DNA of 64,000 nucleotides from JADKAV01 sp963704075 (GCA_963704075.1 CAVPGV010000003.1:75155-139154), one strand, 5' to 3'. Positions 9,140-19,408 are shown, counted from the stretch's first letter. Program-made: numbers and translations. Notes: generated from the letters alone by a model not told the origin.

Positions 9140-9221
9140 AAAGCGGCCCAGCGCTTCAATCGGGTTGTCGACGGGTGGCGCCGCCGGGGGCCACAAGTTT
9201 GATCGCCCGCGCCACCGAGCC

Positions 9222-9268
9222 GACTTTGGACAGGAGGCGTCACTGACTGACCACTTGCGTCCAAAGTC
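9222..9268 (-). repeat. Divergent copy of the 47-bp inverted-repeat element (copy C)
   Basis: Read on the minus strand it begins gactttggacgca and ends ccaaagtc, has exactly the same 47-bp length as the two identical copies near 39.7 and 42.1 kb, and shares the internal cagtgac at the same offset. The interior is otherwise diverged. Its own ends form a 10-bp perfect dyad (gactttggac/gtccaaagtc). Confidence 0.7.
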
Positions 9269-9533
9269 CACCGTTTCGGAGCAGCATTCTCAGGACGCAT
9301 CCGGGCTCGGCCATCAGGTTCACCGACAGGCGGACGCCCTGACGGGTCGAGCAGGACGCGCACCTTCTCCGGCGGCTGATGCTCACACAACTTCGGCTCC
9401 CGGATCCACCGCCTTGTTGACCTCCGACGCCAAGCCAGCCACTTCGAAGTCGAGGTGCAGCATCGTCTGCTGCTCCACCACGGCTTCGGCCGCGACGGCC
9501 TCCGACACCGGGTACTGGTTCGCATGCCGCTGA

Positions 9534-9562
9534 CTCCTGAGGGTGGCCTCAGGAGGGGCCAC
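9534..9562 (+). promoter_or_regulatory. Two overlapping, mutually exclusive hairpins
   Basis: ctcctgagg (9534-9542) pairs with cctcaggag (9547-9555) across a 4-nt loop; gtggcc (9543-9548) pairs with ggccac (9557-9562). The stems share bases 9547-9548, and the second stem uses the whole loop of the first, so both cannot form fully. They sit 54 bp before the methyltransferase-like start, where an attenuator or processing signal could lie. Confidence 0.35.
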
Positions 9563-9615
9563 AACGGCTTGAGTCGGTCCGCTGGGCCAACCTGCGGGCT
9601 GTGTACTGTAGCGCC

Positions 9616-10512
9616 GTGACGACTCTCGGGCTGGGGACCGTAACCAACCAGTTGCTGAGTGATTCACGGTTCCGGACCGTCGTGGTCATCACCGCCGCAA
9701 CGACGGGCAATCCTGCGCTGGGGACGCTCGACCTGACGCGAGCGGACAGGGCCGTGACCCTGCAATACGCAGGTGAGGGCCAGCCAGGTGGGTTGAGGCT
9801 CGAGGACATCAGCAAGCAGGTGAAACTGTCCCACCTCGCTGGCACCTTCGACGTGGCCATGGTCGATCCACACCACACCTACGAGTCGTCGTTGGAGTGC
9901 CTCGCGTTGGCTCTCAACATGCTGCGACCGTCAGGAGTGCTCCTCGTGCATGACTGCCTGCCGCCACCCGAGTACACAAGTCCCACGTTCACGCCTGGCA
10001 ACTGGTGCGGGACGACCTTCGCCGCCTTTCGGGATCTCTGCGTTGCGAACAGGTTGCGCTGGTTCACCCTTGGTACCGATTTCGGCATCGGGGTGGCTGT
10101 CAAGAAGAGGATCCCGGTCGAACGCCGGGTCCCGGGCGACGCCTGGACGGTGCAGTCCCACGACGAGTACCTGGCGCGCTACACCACCGAGCCCTGCGCA
10201 TTCATGCAAGTGGTCGGCGCTGACGACGCACATGCCGCTTTGGAACTGGCTCTCGGTGATGAGTCGGTCAATCAACTCCGTATGCCTTTTCCCGGGTGGC
10301 CGGACCTGCGTGAACGGCTTCACGAATCCACTGATCTGACACACCAACAACTACTCGAAGAGAACCACGGGCTGCGGGAACGGGTCGCCGTCCTGCAAGC
10401 GCACTTGATCGAAGCTGGGCGGCCGACATGGCAGGCGCGAGCACTCCTCAAGAGCACGCCAAGGGCCATCCGCGCTCGCTTGGAGCCGCGGGTGCAACGA
10501 GTCAAACGTTGA
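9616..10512 (+). CDS. Methyltransferase-like protein (class I, Methyltransf_24-like) with C-terminal coiled coil
   Basis: 298 residues from the GTG at 9616 (another in-frame GTG lies at 9601). The middle resembles small class I SAM-dependent enzymes found in glycan and surface loci: FDVAMVDPHHTYESSLECL followed by LRPSGVLLVHDCLPP. The usual N-terminal glycine-rich SAM loop is not obvious, so catalytic activity is uncertain. Residues about 240-275 (THQQLLEENHGLRERVAVLQ) look like a coiled coil, and the end is strongly basic. TACTGT ends about 7 nt before the GTG and could be the -10 of a leaderless transcript. Function beyond the fold is not assigned. Confidence 0.5.
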   Translation: MTTLGLGTVTNQLLSDSRFRTVVVITAATTGNPALGTLDLTRADRAVTLQYAGEGQPGGLRLEDISKQVKLSHLAGTFDVAMVDPHHTYESSLECLALALNMLRPSGVLLVHDCLPPPEYTSPTFTPGNWCGTTFAAFRDLCVANRLRWFTLGTDFGIGVAVKKRIPVERRVPGDAWTVQSHDEYLARYTTEPCAFMQVVGADDAHAALELALGDESVNQLRMPFPGWPDLRERLHESTDLTHQQLLEENHGLRERVAVLQAHLIEAGRPTWQARALLKSTPRAIRARLEPRVQRVKR

Positions 10513-10557
10513 ACCGGAACTCGACGGCGTTCACGACTGCTCTTTCACCCGGATTCG

Positions 10558-10863
10558 CTAAGGCGACTTGGGGCCGACCCGCTCGATGACGCCCTCACAC
10601 TCCAAGTCCACCTTCACGAACCGGATCCAGTTCGTGAACCGCCCGCTCGGAAATCGCGGATGACCGGCCAACTCAATCTCCGCGACCTCGATCAGGGTCT
10701 TGAGCATCACGCCGTCCCCGGTGTCGAGGTCGGTAGTCGTATCGAGGATGAAGGCCCTCAGCACGTCATACTGCTCCGCCTCGATCGTCCACGTCTCGTA
10801 GCCATCGGGACGAACCGCACTGCGTAACCGACGGCGGCCAGGTGGGTGGAGGGCCTCATCCAA
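10558..10863 (-). CDS. Small DUF6958-like protein
   Basis: 101 residues, soluble, no signal or membrane segment. The middle (VLRAFILDTTTD...GVMLKTLIEVAEIELAG) and the end (FTNWIRFVKVDLECEGVIERV) match my memory of the DUF6958 family, whose members end in a similar W-x5-LDLEAKGVI segment and have no known function. Starts 4 bp after the ychF stop on the same strand, so it is probably co-transcribed with it. Confidence 0.55.
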   Translation of the reverse strand: MDEALHPPGRRRLRSAVRPDGYETWTIEAEQYDVLRAFILDTTTDLDTGDGVMLKTLIEVAEIELAGHPRFPSGRFTNWIRFVKVDLECEGVIERVGPKSP

Positions 10864-10867
10864 CCCG

Positions 10868-11959
10868 CTACTTCTTCCCGCCAGAGGTTAATCCGCTGCG
10901 GAACTCGACCACATCCCCGTCGGCCATCACATAGTCCTTGCCCTCGATGCGGACCTTGCCGTGGGCCTTCGCCTCCTGCATGGATCCTGCCGCCATCAAT
11001 TCGTCGAACGAGATCACCTCGGCCTTGATGAAGCCCTTCTGGAAGTCGGTGTGGATGACGCCGGCTGCCTGAGGCGCCGTCGCTCCTTGCGGGATCGTCC
11101 AGGCCCGGGCCTCTTTCGGTCCGGCCGTCAGGTACGTCTGCAGGCCCAGCGTGGCGAAACCCACCCGCGCCAAGGCTTGAATGCCTGACTCCGTCTGGCC
11201 GATCGATTGCAGCAACTCCAGCGCCTCGTCCTCGGGCAACTCCGTGAGTTCGGCCTCCACCTGGGCATCGAGGAAGACGGCTTCGGCCGGGTCGACCAGT
11301 TGCGTCATCTCGGCCCGGAACGTCTCGTCGGTCAGTTCCTCCTCGTCGCAGTTGATGACGTAGATGAAGGGCTTGTTGGTCAGAAGGAACAGTTCTCGCA
11401 GCGGTTCCGGGTCCACGCCCGCGGAGAAAAGGGTCTTGCCCGAATCCAGGATGCCCCGGGCCTTCTGCGCGGCCTCCACCACAACGGCCCGCTCCTTATG
11501 CAACCGGGCCTCCTTCTCCAGCCGCGGCAGCGCCTTTTCCAGAGTCTGCAAATCAGCCAAGATGAGCTCGGTGTTGATCGTCTCCATGTCCTCGGCTGGC
11601 GAAACCCGGCCTTCCACGTGCACTACATCCGGGTCGTGGAAAGCGCGCAGCACCTGGCAGATGGCATCCGATTCGCGGATGTGCGAGAGGAACTTGTTCC
11701 CGAGTCCCTGACCCTCGCTGGCCCCCCGCACGATGCCGGCGATATCCACGAATTGCACGGTTGCGGGCACGAGTTTGGCCGATCCGTGCAGATCGGCCAA
11801 CTGCTGGAGCCGAGGATCGGGCACACCGACCATCCCGACGTTGGGCTCGATGGTCGCGAAGGGGTAGTTGGCCGCGAGCGCACCGGCCTTGGTCAGTGCG
11901 TTGAACAGCGTGGACTTGCCCACGTTGGGCAGGCCGACGATACCGATAGTCAGGGACAC
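10868..11959 (-). CDS. ychF: Redox-regulated ATPase YchF (OLA1-type)
   Basis: 363 residues, the normal length. It is an Obg-family P-loop protein that hydrolyses ATP rather than GTP and associates with ribosomes in stress control. Motifs: G1 GLPNVGKSTLFN near the N-terminus, G3 FVDIAGIVRGASEGQGLGNKFL, the altered G4 (VINCDEEE in place of NKxD, which explains the change in nucleotide specificity), a coiled-coil segment (DLQTLEKALPRLEKEARLHKE) and the C-terminal TGS domain ending in DVVEFRSGL. The start codon is within 60 bp of the divergent rmuC start. Confidence 0.96.
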   Translation of the reverse strand: MSLTIGIVGLPNVGKSTLFNALTKAGALAANYPFATIEPNVGMVGVPDPRLQQLADLHGSAKLVPATVQFVDIAGIVRGASEGQGLGNKFLSHIRESDAICQVLRAFHDPDVVHVEGRVSPAEDMETINTELILADLQTLEKALPRLEKEARLHKERAVVVEAAQKARGILDSGKTLFSAGVDPEPLRELFLLTNKPFIYVINCDEEELTDETFRAEMTQLVDPAEAVFLDAQVEAELTELPEDEALELLQSIGQTESGIQALARVGFATLGLQTYLTAGPKEARAWTIPQGATAPQAAGVIHTDFQKGFIKAEVISFDELMAAGSMQEAKAHGKVRIEGKDYVMADGDVVEFRSGLTSGGKK

Positions 11960-12015
11960 GAGGTGCAGTCTAGGTCGGCACCGGAAATGTCATACCCCTC
12001 GGGCACAGTGACCAC

Positions 12016-13152
12016 ATGATCACCCTCAACCCGCCGGTACTGCTCCTCGTACTGCTGCTCGCTGTGCTCGCGATCTGGCTCGCCTACCGAATCGGCGCAC
12101 GATCCACCCAGCCCCGGATCGCCCAGCTGGAGGGCAAATGCGAGACGCTGAGCAGCCAGATCGACGCCCACGCGCAGATCGAGCAGACCCTCAAGCCACT
12201 GCAACACGCGATGTCCACCCTCGCCGATCAGGTGGAATCGGCCGAACGCGCGCGGGTGAGCGCCATCAGCGGTCTGTCCGAGCAGGTCCTCGGCGTCGGT
12301 CGCGAGGTGGGCGCCGCCACCAAGGACGTCCGGGAGCAGGCCCACCGGATAACCCAGGCTTTGTCGAGGACCCAGAACCAGGGCACGTGGGGCGAGATGC
12401 AGTTGCACCGCATCGTGGAGGCCTCCGGCATGCTCGAACACGTTCATTTCACCGAGCAGACCACCGTGGAAGACGGTGACCGGCACGTGCGGCCCGACAT
12501 GATCATCGAACTCGGCCAGGGCCGACAGGTGGTGGTGGATGCCAAGGTCTCCCTCGACGCGTTCCTGGATCCCGACCTCGACCCGCAATCACAGGCCGAC
12601 TCCCATGCGGCCGCCGTCGCCGACCACATAACCCGACTGTCGGGCAAGCAGTACTGGAAGTCCGTGGGCACGCCGGAGTACGTGATCATGTTCCTGCCCG
12701 CCGAGCACATGCTCGGGGTGGCGCTGCAGGCGAAACCGGGCCTACTGCAGACGGCGTTCGACCGCAAGGTCGTCCTCGCCACGCCATCGACGCTGATGGC
12801 CACCTTGCGCAGCGTGTCCTGGGCCTGGCAGCAGGCGGCGATGGCCGACCAGGCCCGCGCCGTTCTGCTCGCAGGTCAGCAGGTCCACGACCGTCTGTCG
12901 ACCATGAGCGCGCACCTCACCCGGCTCGGCAAGGGCCTCACCGACGCGGTGACCGGCTACAACCAGTTCGTCGGCTCGCTGGACACGCGGGTCATGCCCT
13001 CGGCTCGGCGGCTCGCACAGATGGTCGCTCCGGAGAGCAGCGCGGTCGAACCCACGGAGATAGATCTGCGTCCCCGAACGAGCACCGCGCTGGCGACCGG
13101 GGCCGAGCAAGGAGAGGCCGGAGAACCCGACGCACTGGAAGACACCGGATAG
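12016..13152 (+). CDS. rmuC: DNA recombination protein RmuC
   Basis: 378 residues. An N-terminal membrane helix (PVLLLVLLLAVLAIWLAYRIG) anchors a coiled coil (about 40-120) followed by the RmuC nuclease-like domain: TQNQGTWGEMQLHRIVEASGM, HVRPDMIIELGQGRQVVVDAKVSLDAF, and FLPAEHML. The lysine in VVDAKVS lies in a PD-(D/E)XK-type core. In Escherichia coli rmuC loss reduces inversions at short inverted repeats. Divergent from ychF; the acidic C-terminus is variable. Confidence 0.92.
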   Translation: MITLNPPVLLLVLLLAVLAIWLAYRIGARSTQPRIAQLEGKCETLSSQIDAHAQIEQTLKPLQHAMSTLADQVESAERARVSAISGLSEQVLGVGREVGAATKDVREQAHRITQALSRTQNQGTWGEMQLHRIVEASGMLEHVHFTEQTTVEDGDRHVRPDMIIELGQGRQVVVDAKVSLDAFLDPDLDPQSQADSHAAAVADHITRLSGKQYWKSVGTPEYVIMFLPAEHMLGVALQAKPGLLQTAFDRKVVLATPSTLMATLRSVSWAWQQAAMADQARAVLLAGQQVHDRLSTMSAHLTRLGKGLTDAVTGYNQFVGSLDTRVMPSARRLAQMVAPESSAVEPTEIDLRPRTSTALATGAEQGEAGEPDALEDTG

Positions 13153-13168
13153 GGATACCGGGTCAACG

Positions 13169-13185
13169 GGTAACGGCAGGTTACC
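13169..13185. promoter_or_regulatory. Short dyad immediately before the DUF6542 gene
   Basis: ggtaac-ggcag-gttacc, a 6-bp perfect dyad ending 5 bp before the ATG at 13191. It may be an operator over a leaderless start. No regulator can be named. Confidence 0.3.
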
Positions 13186-13190
13186 GTTGG

Positions 13191-13691
13191 ATGGTGAGTA
13201 CCCAGGAGCCGAGCGCCCCCGCCGGGGTGTCGGTGCAGATTGCCCCCGAGCCCGGACCGACGGCCACTACCGTGGCGAACGTGAGTCGTCGCAATGACGC
13301 CGAAGAGCGGCCATCAGGCGGCCTCGGCGTCGGCATGATGGTCCTGCTCGTCTTCACCGTGACGATCCTGGCCGGACTCGGTGACACCGCCTTCAACGGC
13401 AGCATCACCTATATCACCGGTGCGGTCTTCGTGGTCATCTCGGTTATTGCGGCGGCCACCATCAACTACCGCGATCTGTCGACCGCGATCATCACTCCCC
13501 CGCTGGCCTATTTCACGACGATCCTGATCGCCGGTCAGCCCGACCTGCTGGACGGTGTCACGGACAACCTGCTGATCCGCGAGGCCGCCATGGTCATCGC
13601 CGGGCTGGCCTTCAACGCACCGTGGATCTTCGCGGGCACCGGAGCGGCGGCGATCATTGTGATCGTCAGGCGCTGGATCCTGCACCGCTGA
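13191..13691 (+). CDS. DUF6542 membrane protein
   Basis: 166 residues. An N-terminal soluble segment of about 45 residues rich in Pro, Glu and Ala precedes four hydrophobic helices (GMMVLLVFTVTILAGLGDTAF; ITYITGAVFVVISVIAAATI; IITPPLAYFTTILIAG; IFAGTGAAAIIVIVRRW), the layout of the actinobacterial DUF6542 family, often encoded beside ispH or xseA. Function unknown. Start could be ATG 13191 or GTG 13194. Its stop directly abuts the convergent ispH stop (tgatca), so no intergenic space separates the two. Confidence 0.8.
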   Translation: MVSTQEPSAPAGVSVQIAPEPGPTATTVANVSRRNDAEERPSGGLGVGMMVLLVFTVTILAGLGDTAFNGSITYITGAVFVVISVIAAATINYRDLSTAIITPPLAYFTTILIAGQPDLLDGVTDNLLIREAAMVIAGLAFNAPWIFAGTGAAAIIVIVRRWILHR

Positions 13692-14645
13692 TCAGGTCGC
13701 GGCAGCAGCTGCCTTCAGGTCCTTGCGCAACTCCGGGGGCAACGCGAAGATCACGCTCTCCTCGACCTCGGTGACCACCTCGACGTCGTCGAAGCCGTGC
13801 ACTGACAGCGCTTCCAGCAACTGGTCCACCAACGATTCGGGGACGCTGGCCCCGGAGGTGACGCCCACGGTCTCCACCCCCTGCACCCAGGACCAGTCCA
13901 CCTGCTCGGCGTCATCGATCCGATAGGCGCGGGCGCCGGCCTCCTGTGCGACTTCAGCAAGACGCACGGAGTTGCTCGAGTTCTCCGACCCGACCACGAT
14001 GACCACGTCGCACTGCGGTGCGATCGTCTTCACAGCAGCCTGACGGTTCTGGGTGGCGTAGCAGATGTCGTCGCTGGGCGGGTCGATCAACAGCGGCAAC
14101 CGCTGTCGCAGGCGGTCGACCGTCTGCATGGTCTCGTCGACGGACAGCGTGGTCTGGGACAGCCACGCGACCGGCCGATCCGGATCCAGTTCGATGCGGT
14201 CGGCGTCCTCGGGGGACTCCACGACGGTGATCGACTCGGGGGCCTCCCCGGCCGTCCCTTCGACCTCTTCGTGACCTTCGTGGCCGATGAGCAGGATCTG
14301 GTAGCCGGAGTTCGCGAACCGACGGGCCTCGTGGTGCACCTTGGTGACCAGCGGGCAGGTGGCGTCGATGGTCTTCAGATTGCGCCGTTGCGCCTGATCG
14401 TGCACCGACGGTGATACACCGTGGGCACTGAACACCAACCGGGAGCCCTCGGGGACCTCATCGGTCTCATCGACGAAGATCGCGCCCCGCCGCTCGAGGT
14501 CGGCGACCACGTGGACGTTGTGAACGATCTGTTTGCGGACGTAGATCGGAGGACCGTACAGATCGAGGGCCTTTTCCACCGTCACGACTGCACGATCCAC
14601 CCCCGCGCAGTAGCCGCGGGGTGCTGCCAAGAGAATTTTGCCCAT
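13692..14645 (-). CDS. ispH: 4-hydroxy-3-methylbut-2-enyl diphosphate reductase
   Basis: 317 residues. Last enzyme of the MEP isoprenoid route: an oxygen-sensitive [4Fe-4S] protein that reduces HMBPP to IPP and DMAPP. The three cluster cysteines are in RGYCAGVDRA, DATCPLVTKVH and DDICYATQNRQ; the substrate-binding SxN is in GSENSSNS, and AHGVSP and GHEGHEE carry active-site histidines. Supplies precursors for the Z-prenyl synthase at 23.1 kb. Divergence from other genes is absent: the next gene on its strand is xseB, 9 bp upstream. Confidence 0.97.
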   Translation of the reverse strand: MGKILLAAPRGYCAGVDRAVVTVEKALDLYGPPIYVRKQIVHNVHVVADLERRGAIFVDETDEVPEGSRLVFSAHGVSPSVHDQAQRRNLKTIDATCPLVTKVHHEARRFANSGYQILLIGHEGHEEVEGTAGEAPESITVVESPEDADRIELDPDRPVAWLSQTTLSVDETMQTVDRLRQRLPLLIDPPSDDICYATQNRQAAVKTIAPQCDVVIVVGSENSSNSVRLAEVAQEAGARAYRIDDAEQVDWSWVQGVETVGVTSGASVPESLVDQLLEALSVHGFDDVEVVTEVEESVIFALPPELRKDLKAAAAAT

Positions 14646-14654
14646 TCATCAATG

Positions 14655-14870
14655 CTACGTGGGTTCGTCCATCTGCGCTTTTGCCGCCTCGATCCGGCTC
14701 TCCGCCTGGCCCAGCAGCCGGTCGCAGTGGGCCGCGAGTTCCTCCCCTCGTTGCCAGAGATCCAGCGATTCCTGCAACGTGACATGGCCGTCCTCGAGTT
14801 GACGCACGATCCGCTCGAGCTCGTCGCGGGCGACCTCGAACGTGAGGTTCTCCTTCTGAGGCTCACTCAT
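14655..14870 (-). CDS. xseB: Exodeoxyribonuclease VII small subunit
   Basis: 71 residues, normal for XseB: helical, FEVARDELERIVRQLEDGHVTLQESLDLWQRG. It binds XseA in a multi-subunit enzyme that degrades single-stranded DNA from both ends. The ATG at 14870 (MSEPQKEN) was chosen because the family begins there; the longer open frame upstream is inside xseA. Overlaps the xseA stop by 8 bp. Confidence 0.95.
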   Translation of the reverse strand: MSEPQKENLTFEVARDELERIVRQLEDGHVTLQESLDLWQRGEELAAHCDRLLGQAESRIEAAKAQMDEPT

Positions 14871-16086
14871 GACCGCTACCTTCCCGTATTGGCGAAACCG
14901 AATCGACGACGGCCCCGAAACGCCCACTCTGAACGCGGACGTCGACGCGTGTGCCCTCGGTCGGAACATTCCGGACCAGAAGTCCGTCCTCGTCGACGAC
15001 CAGTGCGTAGCCACGATCGAGGGTGGCTTGCGGTGACAGAGCACGCAATTGCAGATCCAGGCTTCCCAGATCGGTGCGTTGACGTTCGGCGAACCTCACC
15101 ACAGCGGGCAACAACCGCAGACGGGCGCGTTCAAGAGCCTCCCTGGGCGGACCCAGCAGCACGGACGGATCCTGCAACACCCGACGGTTGCGGCAGCTTT
15201 CCAGAAGCCTGCGGTCGTGGACGAGTTTCGCCTGCATGCGCGAGCGGATACGCCGGCGCAGCGTATCGATGTGAGACGCGACGTCGGCGACCTGCGGGAC
15301 CGCGAGGGTCGCGGCGTGCGTCGGCGTCGCGGCACGCGCATCGGCGACATCATCCAGGATTGGCCGGTCGGCTTCATGGCCGATCGCGCTGATCACCGGG
15401 GTCAGCATGGCCGCCACCGTGCGCACCAGTCCTTCGTCGGAGAAGGGCAGCAGATCCTCCAGCGAACCGCCACCACGGGTCACGATGATGACGTCCACGT
15501 CCGGATGGCCATCGAGGTCCAACAGCGCCCGCGTCACCTCGGAGACCGCCGACCGCCCTTGGACCGCGGTCTGCCTGACCTCGAGTCGCACCCCCGGGAA
15601 GCGGACCGTCGCAATGCGCTGGACGTCTTTGAGTGCGTCCGAGTCACGCCCGGTCACCACGCCGACACGGCGGGGGAGCAACGGCCACTTGCGTTTGCGG
15701 TGTTCGGCGAACAGGCCCTCGTCGGCCAGCAGTCTGCGACGGCGTTCGATCTCCGCGAGCAGATCGCCGACACCGGCCATCTGGATCTGCGAGGCGCGCA
15801 GCAGGATTCCGGTCGATCGGGTCAGTTGTGCCTTCACCAGGACGACCACCCGATCACCTTGCGCCGGCGTCCTGGGAAGGTCGGCGAATTTGCCCGGGTG
15901 GATCATCACGTCGGCGCTGACCGCCCCCTGCTCGTCACGTAGCGTGAAGTAGGTCTGGCCCCGGGAACTGCGGATCTTGCTGATCTCCCCGCTGACCCAG
16001 ACCTGTCCGAGGCGGTCGATCCAGTCTCGGAAGTTCTGTAGCATCACGCGCAGCGGCCACGGGTCCTGCAACGTCGGCGTGGTCAC
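14863..16086 (-). CDS. xseA: Exodeoxyribonuclease VII large subunit
   Basis: 407 residues. N-terminal OB fold (VWVSGEISKIRSSRGQTYFTLRD) followed by the catalytic domain with VGVVTGRDSDALKDV, VDVIIVTRGGGSLEDL, the SAIGHEADRPILDDVADARAATPTHAA motif split across the active site, and a long coiled coil. Start is the GTG at 16086, which overlaps the upstream DUF4245 stop as GTGA. A longer open frame exists upstream but would lie wholly within the neighbour. Forms an operon with DUF4245 and xseB. Confidence 0.95.
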   Translation of the reverse strand: MTTPTLQDPWPLRVMLQNFRDWIDRLGQVWVSGEISKIRSSRGQTYFTLRDEQGAVSADVMIHPGKFADLPRTPAQGDRVVVLVKAQLTRSTGILLRASQIQMAGVGDLLAEIERRRRLLADEGLFAEHRKRKWPLLPRRVGVVTGRDSDALKDVQRIATVRFPGVRLEVRQTAVQGRSAVSEVTRALLDLDGHPDVDVIIVTRGGGSLEDLLPFSDEGLVRTVAAMLTPVISAIGHEADRPILDDVADARAATPTHAATLAVPQVADVASHIDTLRRRIRSRMQAKLVHDRRLLESCRNRRVLQDPSVLLGPPREALERARLRLLPAVVRFAERQRTDLGSLDLQLRALSPQATLDRGYALVVDEDGLLVRNVPTEGTRVDVRVQSGRFGAVVDSVSPIREGSGHE

Positions 16087-16595
16087 GTCGAGAGTCTTCC
16101 GATGAACTGCTCCAGGGCCTCGTAGGACACCGTGCCGGTCACGACCGTGGTCGATGTGTCGTCCGTGAGGACCAGGGAGAGTTGGTCGCCCGAGGCGTAT
16201 TGCTGCCACTGCCGGCCATCGATGGTCCGCTCGCCGTCCGGAACACCCTCCACAGTCTGCTCGCTGATGAAGTCGGCCGGATCTCCGTCGGTCTGGGTCA
16301 CTGCTACGTACTCACCCTCGGGTGTCACGTATCCGAGGAACCACGTCGAGGAACCGTCAGTGGCGTCGAACCGAGCTGACGTGGGCCGCCACTGCTCCGA
16401 AAGACCGGTCGGCGCCAACACCGGGTAGTCGGCCTGCGCACGTGCTGCTTGCAGCATCGGAACCGGGTCGACCGGACGGACCGGATCCGGGGACGGACGC
16501 CAGACCACAACAAAGAGGAACGCCACGAACACCCCGACCACAGCCAGACTGAGGATCAGGTCACGCAACCCCCGCTTGGCCCGGTCATCGCTCAC
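16083..16595 (-). CDS. DUF4245 membrane-anchored protein
   Basis: 170 residues. One N-terminal helix (LILSLAVVGVFVAFLFVVVW) places the rest outside the membrane. The external domain has the DUF4245 pattern: YPVLAPTGLSEQWRPTSARF, TWFLGYVTPEGEYVAVTQTD and a C-terminal VVTGTVSYEALEQFIGRL. Function unknown; it is regularly linked to xseA and fumarase in actinobacteria. Coupled to xseA by a 4-bp overlap. Confidence 0.85.
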   Translation of the reverse strand: MSDDRAKRGLRDLILSLAVVGVFVAFLFVVVWRPSPDPVRPVDPVPMLQAARAQADYPVLAPTGLSEQWRPTSARFDATDGSSTWFLGYVTPEGEYVAVTQTDGDPADFISEQTVEGVPDGERTIDGRQWQQYASGDQLSLVLTDDTSTTVVTGTVSYEALEQFIGRLST

Positions 16596-16671
16596 GTTCC
16601 CATTCCAGCAGGCATCGACCCGATCGGCACGGCCACCCCGTCGGACGTCAGGCGACCAACGTCACGCTGCG

Positions 16672-17454
16672 TCACGGGATCAGGGGTTCCACGGGTCCGT
16701 CCACTGGGGCGGGCGGACTGGGCGACGGGCTCCGTGGCCGGGTTCGCTTCGCCGGTTCCGAGGCGCCGATCACCGTTCCCCCCAGGGGTACACGACACGC
16801 GGGGACCGTCCTGAACTCGAAGCCCCGAAGTTTGAGCAGCGGGATCATCGTCCTCACCGCGGATATCGTCGCGGCGCGCGAACCGCCCCCGTCGTGCATC
16901 AGCACGATCGACCTGTCACGGACATGCTTCAGAACGTGGCCCGCGATGTAGTTCGCGTCCTGATGCGCCCAGTCCTGCGGATCGACGGTCCACATCACCT
17001 GCTTCAGACCGGTCTGTGCCGCAACCGCGGACACCGCCGCATTCGTGGCGCCGTAGGGGGGCCGCATACAGGAACCACCACCGGGGCCCAGCAGCCGCTG
17101 GGTCGAACGCAGTTGCGCGGCGACTCCGGCGGTGGACAGGTGGGTGAGATCGGCGTGGGACCAGGTGTGGTTTCCCAGGGCGTGACCCCCCAACCACAGA
17201 CGCGTTGCAGCACCGGGATCCGCGGCCAAAGACTGACCCACGAGGAAGAACGTCGCCGGCACCTGCTCTCTGGCGAGGATCTTCAGCAGACGCGGGGAGT
17301 TCAGCGAATTGGGACCGTCGTCGAACGTGAAGTAGACGATCTTGGGCCGGTGTTTCTGCGCGGGAGTGGATGCCGAGGCGGCGCCCGACTGGGTCAGCGG
17401 CACCACGATGGCAACCACTGTCGCCACCAGCGCCGACCACCCCCGGATCCTCAC
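16672..17454 (-). CDS. Secreted polysaccharide deacetylase (NodB domain)
   Basis: 260 residues. Signal peptide, then a CE4/NodB fold with all five motifs: TFDDGP (catalytic Asp and metal Asp), HTWSH (metal His pair), RPPYG, the WTVDPQDW segment and IVLMHDGG (catalytic His). CE4 enzymes remove N- or O-acetyl groups from peptidoglycan or chitin-like glycans. The last 30 residues are Pro/Ser/Arg-rich and unstructured. Stands alone, divergent from fumarase. Confidence 0.88.
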   Translation of the reverse strand: MRIRGWSALVATVVAIVVPLTQSGAASASTPAQKHRPKIVYFTFDDGPNSLNSPRLLKILAREQVPATFFLVGQSLAADPGAATRLWLGGHALGNHTWSHADLTHLSTAGVAAQLRSTQRLLGPGGGSCMRPPYGATNAAVSAVAAQTGLKQVMWTVDPQDWAHQDANYIAGHVLKHVRDRSIVLMHDGGGSRAATISAVRTMIPLLKLRGFEFRTVPACRVPLGGTVIGASEPAKRTRPRSPSPSPPAPVDGPVEPLIP

Positions 17455-17521
17455 AATTCAGTGTGGCACGCCCTGGCGCGGGACAGCGCATCGACGGGCG
17501 GCTGCAGCCACGATCTAGGCT

Positions 17522-19195
<1,674 letters not shown>

Positions 19196-19255
19196 GACCG
19201 TGGCCTGAGCCGCAGCGTCGATGAGCAGCGGGCGCACTCAACCACGTTGGAGAAC

Positions 19256-19303
19256 GTTCACCAGGTTGGAGAAAACACGCGTGGGTTCTCCAACCTGGTG
19301 AAC
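19256..19303. terminator. Strong hairpin after fumarase
   Basis: Perfect 18-bp arms gttcaccaggttggagaa (19256-19273) and ttctccaacctggtgaac (19286-19303), 12-nt loop, extended outwards by an imperfect cgttggag/ctccaacg pair. It lies 60 bp after the fumarase stop. Unusually stable for a terminator. Confidence 0.65.
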
Positions 19304-19362
19304 AACCTCCAACGTCGGCGCGGACCGGCGTCGGGGAACGGCGGCGGCGCGGACCGGCGGGG

Positions 19363-19397
19363 CCGAAGGCCCCCGCACACTGTGCGGGGGCCTTCGG
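19363..19397 (-). terminator. Terminator of the first transglycosylase-like gene
   Basis: 17-bp arms ccgaaggcccccgcaca (19363-19379) and tgtgcgggggccttcgg (19381-19397), almost no loop, 11 bp past the stop at 19409. Together with the fumarase hairpin it isolates two convergent genes. Confidence 0.7.
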
Positions 19398-19408
19398 GAG
19401 CGGATCGA

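Larger units (their letters stand above)
9140..9615. other. Intergenic region carrying an inverted-repeat element and overlapping hairpins
   Basis: About 475 bp. Open frames here are short, mutually antisense and show no recognisable protein. It contains the divergent copy of the 47-bp element (9222-9268) and two mutually exclusive hairpins just before the next gene (9534-9562). Confidence 0.55.
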
